A DNA stretch of 64,000 nt, from the NCBI GenBank assembly GCA_002353825.1, contig DEKJ01000063.1:1-64000 (forward strand). The letters are read 5' to 3'. The notes under the pieces are model-generated. The model searched no databases. It was not told the DNA's origin and saw only the letters and a list, made by a program, of their open reading frames with translations. This document shows positions 51,357 to 59,696 of the stretch, piece after piece. The position numbers were made by a program, and so were the translations under genes. Position 1 is the first letter of the stretch. The number at the start of each line of letters is the position of its first letter. This stretch comes from Prevotella sp. UBA2725 (GTDB lineage: Bacteria; Bacteroidota; Bacteroidia; Bacteroidales; Bacteroidaceae).

Positions 51357-53360
51357 ATGAGCAACATAGATTTGATGAAGCAGCTCGTCATTGAGCTCAA
51401 CAAGGCCTCCGACGCTTATTACAACGGACGGGGAGAACTGATGACCGACTATGAGTGGGACGCTAAGTTCGACCAGTTGCGCCGTCTCGAGCAAGAGACG
51501 GGCACCGTACTTCCGGGCTCACCGACCCATAAGGTCTCTGCCGACACCATGGCCGGACAGAAAGAGGCTCACGAATACCCCGCCCTCTCATTAGCGAAGA
51601 CGAAGAAGCGCGAGGATCTCGTGAAATGGGCTGAAGGCAGACCCATCTGGCTCTCATGGAAGCTCGATGGACTGACGCTCGTCGTGACCTACGACGACGG
51701 ACATCTGACGAAGGTCGTCACCCGCGGAGACGGTCACATCGGGACGAACATCACACACCTCGCCAAGGCTATCGACGGCATCCCGCAGACGATCAAAGCC
51801 GGAGGACATGTGGTCGTGCGCGGTGAGGCTGTCATCTCCTATGAGGATTTCGAACGCTTCAACTTAGAGAGCGACGAGGAATATGCCAACCCGCGTAACC
51901 TCGCTTCGGGCTCTCTGACGCTCAAGGACCCACAAGAAGTAGCACAACGACATATCCACTGGATCCCCTTTACGCTCGTGCACACTGATGAAGAGATCCT
52001 CTCCTGGGGCAAGCGCATGGACTGGCTCAAAGCTGTGGGTCTCAACTGTGTAGACCATGAGTTCATTGAGCACCCTACCATCGAAAACATCGATGAGGTC
52101 ATCGACCGCTGGACGCTGAAGGTGACACGACGTGAGAACCCCTACCCCGTCGACGGTCTCGTCATTGCCTATGACGATACTGCCTACGCCGCCACAGGCT
52201 CAGTGACAGGACACCACGCTACCCGCGCTGGTTTCGCCTTCAAATGGGCGGATGAGAGTGCCGTGACGGAACTCGACCATATCGAATGGAGCTGTGCAGC
52301 CTCGACCATCTCTCCCGTGGCCGTGTTCAAGCCCGTGGAACTTGAAGGCACGACCGTGAAGCGTGCCTCACTCTGCAATATCAGTGAATGTGAGCGACTC
52401 GGCATCGGCGACAAAGGCTCAGTCTTGGAAGTTATCAAAGCCAACAAGATCATCCCGAAGGTTATCAAGATACGGCAAGCCGTAGGCACCTTGGAGGTTC
52501 CCGACCGTTGTCCGGTATGCGGAGCCCCAACTGAGGTAACGATCAGTCCGGCAAGTGGCACGAAAACGCTCCATTGCACGAACCCCGCTTGCCCTGCCAA
52601 ACAACTGAAAAAATTTGCGCGATTCGTCTCGAAGCAAGGCGTGAACATCGATGGCATCTCCGAACAGACGCTGCAGCGTTTCGTCAACCTCGGATGGATC
52701 AAGGACTTTGCAGACATTTTCCATCTTCCTGAACACGCCACGGAGATAGCACGCCTCGATGGATTCGGGGACAAGTCGGCCAATAATATTGTGGATTCGG
52801 TGGAGAAAGCGCGCACCGTAGAGGCCCGCCGACTGCTTTATGCGCTCAGCATTCCGCTCTGCGGTCAGGATGTGTGCAACCGCCTGCTGTCAGCTTATCA
52901 GCTCGACAAGCTCGTCAGCCTCGCGGAAGGCAATGCAGAGCCTGCTACACTCTTTACACCGAAAGCGGAAGAGACTCTCGCCATGATCCCGGGTATCGGA
53001 CCGGAGAAGGCGAAGTCGTTCGTACAATGGTTCTCTAACGAGGATAATCGCGCTGTCTACGATAAACTCATAGGCGAGTTGAATATTCAGCAGACATCCA
53101 CTGCTGCTACTGGCGCTAAATGCAAAGGACTGACATTTGTCGTCACAGGCGACGTGCATCATTATAAGAACCGCAATGAACTGAAGGCTTACATTGAGAG
53201 TCAGGGCGGCAAGGTGACGGGCTCCGTGAGCAAGTCGACCTCGTTCCTCATCAACAACGACGTCAACTCTACAAGCAGTAAGAATCAGAAAGCCCATCAG
53301 CTCAATATCCCCATCATCTCTGAGGATGAGTTCGTGGAGCGATTCACATCAAATGAATAA
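51357..53360 (+). CDS. ligA: NAD-dependent DNA ligase, divergent type
   Basis: 667 residues from the ATG at 51357 (MSNIDLMKQLV). The adenylation motif is WKLDGLTLVVTY with the KxDG lysine; TRGDGHIGTNITH and RNLASGSL follow. The four-Cys zinc finger (CPVCGAPT and HCTNPACPAKQ), helix-hairpin-helix (IPGIGPEKAKSF) and a BRCT domain complete the layout. It seals nicks using NAD. The N-terminal domain and motifs differ from the usual Bacteroidetes LigA and look closer to Firmicutes-type second ligases. Confidence 0.9.
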   Translation: MSNIDLMKQLVIELNKASDAYYNGRGELMTDYEWDAKFDQLRRLEQETGTVLPGSPTHKVSADTMAGQKEAHEYPALSLAKTKKREDLVKWAEGRPIWLSWKLDGLTLVVTYDDGHLTKVVTRGDGHIGTNITHLAKAIDGIPQTIKAGGHVVVRGEAVISYEDFERFNLESDEEYANPRNLASGSLTLKDPQEVAQRHIHWIPFTLVHTDEEILSWGKRMDWLKAVGLNCVDHEFIEHPTIENIDEVIDRWTLKVTRRENPYPVDGLVIAYDDTAYAATGSVTGHHATRAGFAFKWADESAVTELDHIEWSCAASTISPVAVFKPVELEGTTVKRASLCNISECERLGIGDKGSVLEVIKANKIIPKVIKIRQAVGTLEVPDRCPVCGAPTEVTISPASGTKTLHCTNPACPAKQLKKFARFVSKQGVNIDGISEQTLQRFVNLGWIKDFADIFHLPEHATEIARLDGFGDKSANNIVDSVEKARTVEARRLLYALSIPLCGQDVCNRLLSAYQLDKLVSLAEGNAEPATLFTPKAEETLAMIPGIGPEKAKSFVQWFSNEDNRAVYDKLIGELNIQQTSTAATGAKCKGLTFVVTGDVHHYKNRNELKAYIESQGGKVTGSVSKSTSFLINNDVNSTSSKNQKAHQLNIPIISEDEFVERFTSNE

Positions 53361-53369
53361 TTGAACAAA

Positions 53370-54044
53370 ATGAGAATAGATATTATCACTGTATTGCCCG
53401 AGATGCTTGAAGGCTTTGTCAACGAAAGCATCCTCGCACGGGCACAGAAGAAAGAACTGGCTGAGATTCATCTTCACAATCTCCGCGACTATACCAAGGA
53501 TAAATGGCGGCGCGTGGACGACTATCCCTACGGCGGATTCGCTGGGATGGTGATGCAGTGCGAGCCTATCAACAATGCCATCTCCGCGCTGAAGAAAGAG
53601 CGCGACTACGATGACGTCATCTACGTCTCCCCCGATGGAGAGCGCTTCGACCAGAAGATGGCCAATGATATGAGTCTGCAGCAGAACCTCATCATCCTTT
53701 GCGGCCACTACAAAGGTATCGACCAGCGCATCCGTGACCACCTCATCACACGTGAGATCAGTGTCGGCGATTTCGTGCTCACAGGTGGCGAGCTGGCGGC
53801 TGCTGTCATCGCCGATGCTGTGGTACGCCTCGTGCCGGGCGTCATCAGCGACGATCAGAGCGCTCTCTCCGACTGTTTCCAGGATGACCTCCTCGCAGCA
53901 CCTATCTACACGCGTCCAGCCGATTACAAAGGCTGGAAGGTGCCCGACATCCTGCTCTCAGGCAATGAGGCGAAGATCAAACAGTGGGAAATGGATCAGG
54001 CCTTGGAGCGTACGAAGCGTCTCCGCCCTGATTTGTTAAAATAA
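53370..54044 (+). CDS. trmD: tRNA (guanine-37-N1) methyltransferase
   Basis: 225 residues from the ATG at 53370 (MRIDIITVLPEMLEGF); a TTG nine bases upstream extends the frame but is unlikely. It has the SPOUT trefoil knot motifs LILCGHYKGIDQRI and VGDFVLTGGELAA, with DDYPYGGFAGMVM. It methylates G37 next to the anticodon to prevent frameshifting. It starts 9 bases after the ligase stop. Confidence 0.96.
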   Translation: MRIDIITVLPEMLEGFVNESILARAQKKELAEIHLHNLRDYTKDKWRRVDDYPYGGFAGMVMQCEPINNAISALKKERDYDDVIYVSPDGERFDQKMANDMSLQQNLIILCGHYKGIDQRIRDHLITREISVGDFVLTGGELAAAVIADAVVRLVPGVISDDQSALSDCFQDDLLAAPIYTRPADYKGWKVPDILLSGNEAKIKQWEMDQALERTKRLRPDLLK

Positions 54045-54131
54045 CGTTAATTACTATTCATCAGCCCTCTCGTCTGATAAATAATAAGTAATTTTGCAAC
54101 TGCTTTTCGGAAAATTTCCGAGAAGCATCTT

Positions 54132-54220
54132 GGAAGGTTGGCAGAGTGACCGAATGCGCTAGACTCGAAATCTGGTATACCCATTACGTGGTATCGGGGG
54201 TTTGAATCCCTCACCTTCCG
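54132..54220 (+). tRNA. tRNA-Ser (CGA)
   Basis: 89-nt class II tRNA: acceptor GGAAGGT pairs with ACCTTCC (54213-54219), anticodon loop CTCGAAA gives CGA, a long variable arm (TACCCATTACGTGGTA), T arm with TTTGAAT, and discriminator G at 54220. Its last 14 bases plus one (54208-54221) recur twice downstream, making it the likely attachment site of an island. Confidence 0.93.
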
Positions 54221-54221
54221 C
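54208..54221 (+). other. candidate attachment core within tRNA-Ser
   Basis: CCCTCACCTTCCGC, the tRNA 3' end, is repeated exactly and in the same orientation at 55783-55796 and 59697-59710. Direct repetition of a tRNA 3' end is the classic sign of site-specific integration. Confidence 0.7.
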
Positions 54222-54231
54222 TTTACGGTAC

Positions 54232-54261
54232 AAAAGGAAGTCTTTTTAAGGCTTCCTTTTT
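54232..54261 (+). terminator. terminator after tRNA-Ser
   Basis: AAAAGGAAG (54232-54240) and CTTCCTTTT (54252-54260) form a 9-bp stem ending in T residues. Confidence 0.75.
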
Positions 54262-54447
54262 GCGTTTATAATCAGAAAATTACAGAACTACGTCTCCCTA
54301 AATAATTAAAATAGAACGACGACATTCTTGCAGTCAATGTTCAACTAAGGTTAAATTTTATGTCTTGCGCCATAAGTATTCTATTTTATTTACAACATTA
54401 TAATAACAATTCTCTATCTTTGCTTTAAACAAAAGAAACATCATACT

Positions 54448-54696
54448 ATGAGCATTAAGTCCGAAAAAAGAGACGCGAGGAACAGAAAAATCTGGCAGAG
54501 AACGTTGGTAACGCTCGATTGCCTTGCCATAATTGATTTCATCATTCTGTGTGTTGCCCTTGTCAACCTTAACACGAAGCTATGCGTATGGTCTTTCTTT
54601 ATTCTTCTGATCCTTGCCGCCCCCATCGGATGGATGTCTGCCGGTAGGCTCAAAGACATAGAAAACGACGGCATGCCTTTTTGGTGGGGAGTATGA
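54448..54696 (+). CDS. small two-TM membrane protein, unknown
   Basis: 82 residues with a basic N-terminus (MSIKSEKRDARNRKIWQR) and two TM segments (TLVTLDCLAIIDFIILCVAL and LCVWSFFILLILAAPIGWM). A TATCTTTG -7 box lies at 54415-54422. It is the first gene of the putative island and has no recognised family. Confidence 0.7.
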   Translation: MSIKSEKRDARNRKIWQRTLVTLDCLAIIDFIILCVALVNLNTKLCVWSFFILLILAAPIGWMSAGRLKDIENDGMPFWWGV

Positions 54697-55044
54697 CTAC
54701 AACCCCATTTTCTGTGCTCTTTTCCATGCCGCTGCCTCTACTTCGCTTTGCAGATCATTCTCCACAAAACTGACCGACTGAGCCTCAGCCCGGTCTATGA
54801 TATCATATTTCGGTCTCCTTCCTCTATAAGCTCCATCCTCTTCTCTTATGGCCACTGTCCTTATGGCTGTTCCAGTTGGTACGTCCTCGCACAGCCGTTC
54901 CTTCGGTTGCCAACATGAGCACAGGCTTAATGGATCCCGCTGAATTAGTGTTTTGGGCACTGCGTCTTCCCCTGGCTCTCGCATCGACCATGAAACCACC
55001 GCCACGGCTTCATACACGAACCTTGGCGGATGCATCCAAGACAA
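54697..55044 (-). pseudogene. uncertain minus-strand frame, possible gene remnant
   Basis: A 115-codon frame with an acidic/basic C-terminus (VSFVENDLQSEVEAAAWKRA) that reads like a real protein tail, but the N-terminal part is unconvincing and no family is recognised. It lies in a 440-base stretch of the island with no better gene. It may be the 3' remnant of a gene cut by rearrangement, or chance. Confidence 0.25.
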
Positions 55045-55115
55045 TGCAAGAATTATTAATTCTAAATAATCTGATTATTTTTGTGTTTTCTGTTGTCTCA
55101 TTCGAAGAATTTGCT

Positions 55116-55123
55116 TAACTTTG
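55116..55123 (+). promoter_or_regulatory. -7 box of the decayed toxin-antitoxin copy
   Basis: TAACTTTG inside a ~70-bp block (about 55074-55142) that closely matches 58799-58866 upstream of the intact toxin-antitoxin pair. Confidence 0.55.
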
Positions 55124-55138
55124 CCACTGTAATTAACG

Positions 55139-55311
55139 ATGGAAGGAACTATTATGGTAAGCAAAGCAAAGGACAGAAAGAGAGCACTGACAATGCAAGA
55201 ACTTAGAAACATGATGCCTAGAAGCTTAATGCCTATGGCAAATGGTTCTTTTCAGAAGACAAGAATAAGTTCAATATTGAAGTACACGATATGAGGGCTG
55301 TTCTCGAATGA
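55139..55311 (+). pseudogene. frameshifted antitoxin remnant
   Basis: The ATG at 55139 opens a 51-codon frame (MEGTIMVSKAKDRKRALTMQ) ending at 55294. A second frame starting after the TAG at 55219-55221 reads YGKWFFSEDKNKFNIEVHDM then RAVLE and stops at 55311. This tail aligns with WVAAGRPGFRIEIVDLKAVL of the intact antitoxin at 58864. Together they are one antitoxin gene broken near 55220. The cognate toxin start (atgagactat at 55308) is kept, but the PIN gene body is absent. Confidence 0.7.
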
Positions 55312-55323
55312 GACTATCGAACA

Positions 55324-55545
55324 ATGACGAGCATAAGCGACACAAAAGAGAAAGAGAAGCTGAGGAAGGAGAAGCTATCCGGATATTTCTTGGATATGTC
55401 CAAACTGACTTTCGGGGCTACTGTACTTAGCGGAATATTGCCTGCCTTCAAAAGTGCCACGGTTGTAGATGTCATTTATACGATTACTGGGCTAGTTGGC
55501 ACGATATGGCTTTACATGATAGGTAGAAACATCTTATTAAAATAA
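55324..55545 (+). CDS. small membrane protein, DUF6722-like
   Basis: 73 residues: a charged N-terminus (KEKEKLRKEKLSGYFLDMSK) and two TM segments (LTFGATVLSGILPAF; VIYTITGLVGTIWLYMI). It resembles DUF6722, a Bacteroidetes family of unknown function. A 34-codon membrane micro-protein starts 6 bases downstream. Confidence 0.65.
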   Translation: MTSISDTKEKEKLRKEKLSGYFLDMSKLTFGATVLSGILPAFKSATVVDVIYTITGLVGTIWLYMIGRNILLK

Positions 55546-55551
55546 TAGATT

Positions 55552-55656
55552 ATGAACATCTTAGGTTTGATATTGGTTTTGACAATGGTTGTCTCTGGTG
55601 CCATCCTTCTTTGGATGAAGACACCGAGCGGCAAGAAGTGGCTAGCGTCACTGTAA
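55552..55656 (+). CDS. 34-residue membrane micro-protein ending GKKWLxSL
   Basis: MNILGLILVLTMVVSG starts a single TM, followed by a short basic tail with GKKWLASL. The 33-residue protein at 59477 has the same plan and the ending GKKWLKSL. Conservation of the tail in two copies supports real coding. The function is unknown; membrane toxin-like or accessory peptides are possible. Confidence 0.6.
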   Translation: MNILGLILVLTMVVSGAILLWMKTPSGKKWLASL

Positions 55657-55662
55657 TTTAGT

Positions 55663-55692
55663 GCTCATGTTTACCAATCGTTTACCATGGCA
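55663..55692. repeat. TTTACCA direct-repeat block, copy A
   Basis: gctcatg followed by TTTACCA-atcg-TTTACCA-tggca. The same block occurs at 59585-59614, ~115 bp before the other att-like core. Paired heptamers at 11-bp spacing suggest protein-binding sites. Confidence 0.6.
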
Positions 55693-55782
55693 TAGATGAT
55701 GGAGATGATGGAGTAACCACAAAATAGAAAGCAGCTGACTTTCAAAGGCATAAGGCGGGGAAATCGGGGATAGGAACAGTTG

Positions 55783-55796
55783 CCCTCACCTTCCGC
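55783..55796 (+). other. att-like copy A of the tRNA-Ser 3' end
   Basis: Exact copy of the 14-bp tRNA-Ser 3' end, followed by caaagcattgacagggaaac, which is also found after copy B. Confidence 0.65.
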
Positions 55797-55808
55797 CAAA
55801 GCATTGAC

Positions 55809-55837
55809 AGGGAAACCCAAAGGGGTTTCCCTTTTTT
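55809..55837. terminator. terminator after att copy A
   Basis: AGGGAAACCC and GGGTTTCCCT form a 10-bp stem followed by a T run. Confidence 0.8.
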
Positions 55838-55894
55838 CGTTATTATTTTTATTCACCTACACCTTTTTCGCTTTAAGAGGGTTATGTAGAGTCA

Positions 55895-55940
55895 GCCTCT
55901 CCGAGGCTGGGTCACGCTTTCAACCCGAAAAGCTGAACCA
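55895..55940. repeat. dispersed repeat, copy 3
   Basis: CAGCCTC-tcc-GAGGCTG hairpin followed by caacccgaaaagctgaacc, the two-part pattern of 3657-3710. It lies downstream of the restriction-modification gene on the minus strand. Confidence 0.55.
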
Positions 55941-55968
55941 TATTTAACCGTGCAGGTTGAATAATTTA

Positions 55969-58716
55969 TCAACCCTTTTTCACGAGCTGCGAGTACATCT
56001 CCAAGAGCTTGGCAACACACTCGCTCTCCGTCAGCTTCATGGAGAAGCCATAGGCGGCCATGACTGCATGGTCGTTGGCGCGATGCGCCTCCAACAGGTC
56101 GTAAGGCATCGTGTTGGGATCGTAGAGGTCGGCAAGGCTGCTGTCCGGATATTTGGCACGAGCGTCGAGGATAGCCTGGGCGGTTTGCTCGATACGTTGA
56201 CGTTGCTCCTCCGTGACATCCGGCCACGGGAAGTTGTTGTAGACTACATCCTTGGAATAGCGATATCGCATTTCCAATCGTCCACATACTGCCCGCATCC
56301 ATGCCATGTGAACGTTGCTCTCAAGAACGCCGAAATGGTAGAGAGTGGCAGAGGGGATGATAAGAACAAGGTTAGTTGGAATTGTATCAGCGTGGAGAAA
56401 TCCCATTGGTACATACCGTCTGCGCTCTGAGGAGACAGAAGGTACTATAATATAAGAAGACGGATTGTTTGTCTCGCGGAACTCATATGGGCGGTCTGCT
56501 AATCGTCTTGTTCCAGCATCTCTACTGGACAATCGCATTGCTCTTACTTTTTCGATACGTTTCATAACCAATGGCATACTTCGCAACGTTGATGGTGAAA
56601 CGCCAACAAGCCATAGGCAGTATCGCTTTTTGTTATTAATGAACTCTTTGGAGCCAATAAGTCTTTTGATATAAGTTTTTGCCTTAGGCTCTCGTCTGAT
56701 GAAATCGTTATAATCCTTTTCCTCGATAATAAGATTTCCTCCATCAGTAGGTTGGTTTCCTTTCCGTATAGATGGAACGTTACAGATTGGCATTGGCCTA
56801 CTTAATATCAATATATCAGGAGCTTCCATGAGATAAGGATTTATATGACGGACCTCTTTTTTTGTGTTTCCGTCAAAGATAATACTCCTACCTTCATCAT
56901 CGAAGCTTACTCCTATAATAACGCAATGAACATGTGCTTTCTGATTCGCTTCACTATCCCATTGGAAAGTCCTATATGCAAAGTTTATACGAATACCATC
57001 TCGCAGTAGTCCTGTCCACAGATTAGCAACTTGTTCCCCTTGCGTTATACTATTCGTGCTCACTAATGCAGTATGAATATGAGTTCCTTTGGTATAATTT
57101 GAAACTAATTTGTACCAAGCGCAGACATAGTCCATTTCACCTATGTTTTTCCATTTCTCGCCAAATACATAACGTAAATCATCTCTTTGACTGGTTGACA
57201 TAGCATTTGCTCCCACAAACGGTGGGTTGCCCATGATATAGTCCGGCTTCGGGCAGACCTCGTGCCAGTCGATACGCAAAGCATTGCCTTCATGAATGTT
57301 AGAATAAGACTTGAGCGGTAGGAAGTTGATGCCATGACGGATGATATGCTCCGTCTCTGCCATCATCTGACTCTCGGAGATCCATAGGGCTGTCGTGGCA
57401 ACAGTGACCGCAAAATCATTAATCTCGATACCGTAGAACTGATTGATAGAGACTTTGATGGGATTGGTGAAAGCATCAAGCGGCTCTATGCTGTAAATAG
57501 CCTTGATTACCTCATTCTCGAGTCTGCGCAAAGAGAGGTAGGTCTCGGTGAGGAAGTTGCCGCTGCCGCATGCCGGATCGAAGAAGACAAGGCTTGCGAG
57601 CTTGTCTTGAAAGGCATGGAGGCGTGATAATCGTTTTGCTACTACCGCCTCGTCCATGATTTCGGTAAACTCGCGTTTGAGATCGTCGAGGAAGAGGGGA
57701 TCGATGACCTTGTGGATGTTCTCGATGGACGTATAGTGCATACCTCCGGAACGACGTGTCTCGGGATTAAGGGTTGACTCGAAGACTCCTCCGAAGATGG
57801 TCGGTGAGATCTGGCTCCAGTCGAACCCCATCGAAGCATGCAGCAGCAGTGTGGCACGGATGCGGTCGGTGAACTGCGGCACGTCTATCTCCTCGGCAAA
57901 CAATCCGCCATTGGTATAGGGAAAGGCGGCAAGGTCCGGACGGAGATACTTGCTGCGTTTGTCCTCGGGTGTGTTGAGCACTCGGAAGACACGCAGCAGT
58001 TCTTCGCGCATCTGCTCCGTGGGAAACTGGGCAAGATAGTCGTGGAACATGTCATGTTTGCCGAAGATACCGGCATCCTCGGCATAGAGGCAGAACACGA
58101 GGCGCACACAGAGGATGTTGAGATAGCGCAGCGACATGGGATCATTGGCATCATACTCCTGAATGAAGTCGTCGTAGATACGACCGACGAGCTCTCCGGC
58201 CTTGATGCTGACCTCCATCTCCTTCTTCAGATGATCGGAGCCGGTGTCGACAAGGAACTGCAAGCGGTAGTATTCGCGCCCAAGGTTCTCCAAGAGTATC
58301 TCTTGTGGCTCGCTGTTCGGATTTTCCATGTCATAGACAAGGAACTCCTTGAAGTTACAAGTCACAATCCACCGCGGATGCTGGGAGACGGGCAAGCCGA
58401 GCACATAACGCTGCGCCTGTTGGAACGGAGTGAGCATGGTGCCGTCGCTCTGTTTGATCGGCTTGCGCAGGTCTTTCGATGATGACTTCTGCTCAATCAT
58501 AACCTTTGTGGAGGGTATCATGACATCGATGAAGGAAGTGTTATCCAGCGCTGCCTTTTCCTCGAACCTTACGAACTCCGTGACATTCTTGATGCCATAG
58601 ACGTTTTCCAGCAGGTCTATCCAAAACCGCTGACTGTCTTCTTTCTCCGATCCCCGGTCTTTCCATCGGGCAGCGAATTCTGCTGCTGCCTGTTTCTGTA
58701 TCTTCTCTGTATTCAT
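55969..58716 (-). CDS. MmeI-like type II (IIG/IIL) restriction-modification enzyme
   Basis: 915 residues from the ATG at 58716 (MNTEKIQKQAAAEFAARW); the longer frame adds 23 unlikely residues. Residues 64-77 carry the nuclease pattern D-x10-ExK (FIDVMIPST, IEQKSS). The methyltransferase follows, with SAM motif DPACGSGN at 380-387 and catalytic NPPF at 497-500. A target-recognition region and helical tail complete the chain. Such single-chain enzymes cut and methylate DNA, with one specificity domain controlling both. It lies between the att-like repeats, so it was probably acquired. Confidence 0.88.
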   Translation of the reverse strand: MNTEKIQKQAAAEFAARWKDRGSEKEDSQRFWIDLLENVYGIKNVTEFVRFEEKAALDNTSFIDVMIPSTKVMIEQKSSSKDLRKPIKQSDGTMLTPFQQAQRYVLGLPVSQHPRWIVTCNFKEFLVYDMENPNSEPQEILLENLGREYYRLQFLVDTGSDHLKKEMEVSIKAGELVGRIYDDFIQEYDANDPMSLRYLNILCVRLVFCLYAEDAGIFGKHDMFHDYLAQFPTEQMREELLRVFRVLNTPEDKRSKYLRPDLAAFPYTNGGLFAEEIDVPQFTDRIRATLLLHASMGFDWSQISPTIFGGVFESTLNPETRRSGGMHYTSIENIHKVIDPLFLDDLKREFTEIMDEAVVAKRLSRLHAFQDKLASLVFFDPACGSGNFLTETYLSLRRLENEVIKAIYSIEPLDAFTNPIKVSINQFYGIEINDFAVTVATTALWISESQMMAETEHIIRHGINFLPLKSYSNIHEGNALRIDWHEVCPKPDYIMGNPPFVGANAMSTSQRDDLRYVFGEKWKNIGEMDYVCAWYKLVSNYTKGTHIHTALVSTNSITQGEQVANLWTGLLRDGIRINFAYRTFQWDSEANQKAHVHCVIIGVSFDDEGRSIIFDGNTKKEVRHINPYLMEAPDILILSRPMPICNVPSIRKGNQPTDGGNLIIEEKDYNDFIRREPKAKTYIKRLIGSKEFINNKKRYCLWLVGVSPSTLRSMPLVMKRIEKVRAMRLSSRDAGTRRLADRPYEFRETNNPSSYIIVPSVSSERRRYVPMGFLHADTIPTNLVLIIPSATLYHFGVLESNVHMAWMRAVCGRLEMRYRYSKDVVYNNFPWPDVTEEQRQRIEQTAQAILDARAKYPDSSLADLYDPNTMPYDLLEAHRANDHAVMAAYGFSMKLTESECVAKLLEMYSQLVKKG

Positions 58717-58755
58717 AGCGTTAGCTTGTGCTTCTTCATTTATAGTTATTACCAA

Positions 58756-58786
58756 CAAAGATAGTAAAAAGGAACTTAGCAACAAA
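58756..58786 (-). promoter_or_regulatory. promoter of the restriction-modification gene
   Basis: On the minus strand, TTTG (58786-58783) and TATCTTTG (58763-58756) with an exact 19-base spacer. It diverges from the toxin-antitoxin promoter ~30 bp away. Confidence 0.75.
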
Positions 58787-58815
58787 GCTTTTACTATGAT
58801 ATTTTTGTGTTTTCA

Positions 58816-58847
58816 GTTGTCGCATTCGAAGAATTTGATTAACTTTG
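58816..58847 (+). promoter_or_regulatory. promoter of the toxin-antitoxin pair
   Basis: GTTG (58816-58819) as a weak -33 and TAACTTTG (58840-58847) with a 20-base spacer. The block is conserved with 55074-55142. Confidence 0.55.
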
Positions 58848-58863
58848 CCCTAATAGAAAAACG

Positions 58864-59052
58864 ATGGAGGAAATAAATATGAAAGAAACAAAGACAAATA
58901 TCCCGTTTACCAACAGTCAGGCCGTAATGGATCAGCTTCAGCGGATTAAGGCGAGAAAGACGAAGAGGTACAACAAGCTGGGTCAATGGGTTGCAGCAGG
59001 AAGGCCTGGGTTCAGAATTGAGATCGTAGACCTGAAGGCAGTTCTCAAATGA
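58864..59052 (+). CDS. antitoxin of a PIN-domain toxin-antitoxin pair
   Basis: 62 residues, Lys/Arg-rich in the middle (RIKARKTKRYNKLGQW) with an acidic end (IEIVDLKAVLK). Its stop overlaps the PIN toxin start as ATGA, the usual toxin-antitoxin coupling. I do not recognise the DNA-binding family. A start at the sixth codon is possible. A broken copy exists at 55139. Confidence 0.75.
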   Translation: MEEINMKETKTNIPFTNSQAVMDQLQRIKARKTKRYNKLGQWVAAGRPGFRIEIVDLKAVLK

Positions 59053-59474
59053 GACTATATCTTGATACGAATATTCTTGTTTTCCTTGCCACCGGTGAGG
59101 AAGATGAAATCAATGCCGATGTGGAAGAGTTGCTTAATGACTACGAGAACCATCTTCTGACAAGTACGGTATGTGTTCACGAGCTAATCCATTTGTTTCA
59201 AATAGGTAAGATCCATACAAGCAGAAACGGCCGTATATCTGACGCATCCGAATTCGAGAGTTGGCTTAGTGATATGGGCATTGAAGTTATTCCTGTCACG
59301 GTGAAGAATCTGAAGGAATATGCCAAACTCCCCATGCTTGGTGACCATCGTGACCCTAACGACCGACTCATCATTGCCCAGGCAATCAGTGACCGTGTTC
59401 CGCTCATCAGTTCAGACAGGAAGTTCGCGCAATATGCGAGATATGGCCTCGACTTTATATTCAATGAAAGATAG
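59049..59474 (+). CDS. PIN-domain toxin (VapC-like RNase)
   Basis: 141 residues. The acidic residues of the PIN site are all present: D6 (MRLYLDTN), E45 (CVHELIHL), D105 (RDPNDRLI) and D123 (SSDRKF). PIN toxins are metal-dependent RNases, often cutting tRNA or rRNA. It follows its antitoxin with ATGA overlap and may stabilise the restriction-modification island. Confidence 0.88.
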   Translation: MRLYLDTNILVFLATGEEDEINADVEELLNDYENHLLTSTVCVHELIHLFQIGKIHTSRNGRISDASEFESWLSDMGIEVIPVTVKNLKEYAKLPMLGDHRDPNDRLIIAQAISDRVPLISSDRKFAQYARYGLDFIFNER

Positions 59475-59476
59475 AT

Positions 59477-59578
59477 ATGGATTTCATAATAGTATACTCA
59501 GTAGCTCTTGTTTTCGCCCTTTCTTTCCTCGGCTGGCTATACACCAAGAATGGAAAGAAGTGGCTCAAGAGCCTGTAA
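59477..59578 (+). CDS. 33-residue membrane micro-protein ending GKKWLKSL
   Basis: MDFIIVYSVALVFALSF begins a single TM followed by GWLYTKNGKKWLKSL. It starts 2 bases after the PIN stop. Same plan as the protein at 55552, so a conserved partner of these cassettes. Confidence 0.6.
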   Translation: MDFIIVYSVALVFALSFLGWLYTKNGKKWLKSL

Positions 59579-59584
59579 CGCATA

Positions 59585-59614
59585 GCTCATGTTTACCAAT
59601 CGTTTACCATGGCA
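59585..59614. repeat. TTTACCA direct-repeat block, copy B
   Basis: Identical heptamer pair and flanks to 55663-55692. Confidence 0.6.
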
Positions 59615-59696
59615 CAGATGATGGAGTAACCACAACAATAGAAAGCCGTTGACTTCCAAAGAATAAGCACGCTGAAAGCGAGGATAGGTTCAGTAG

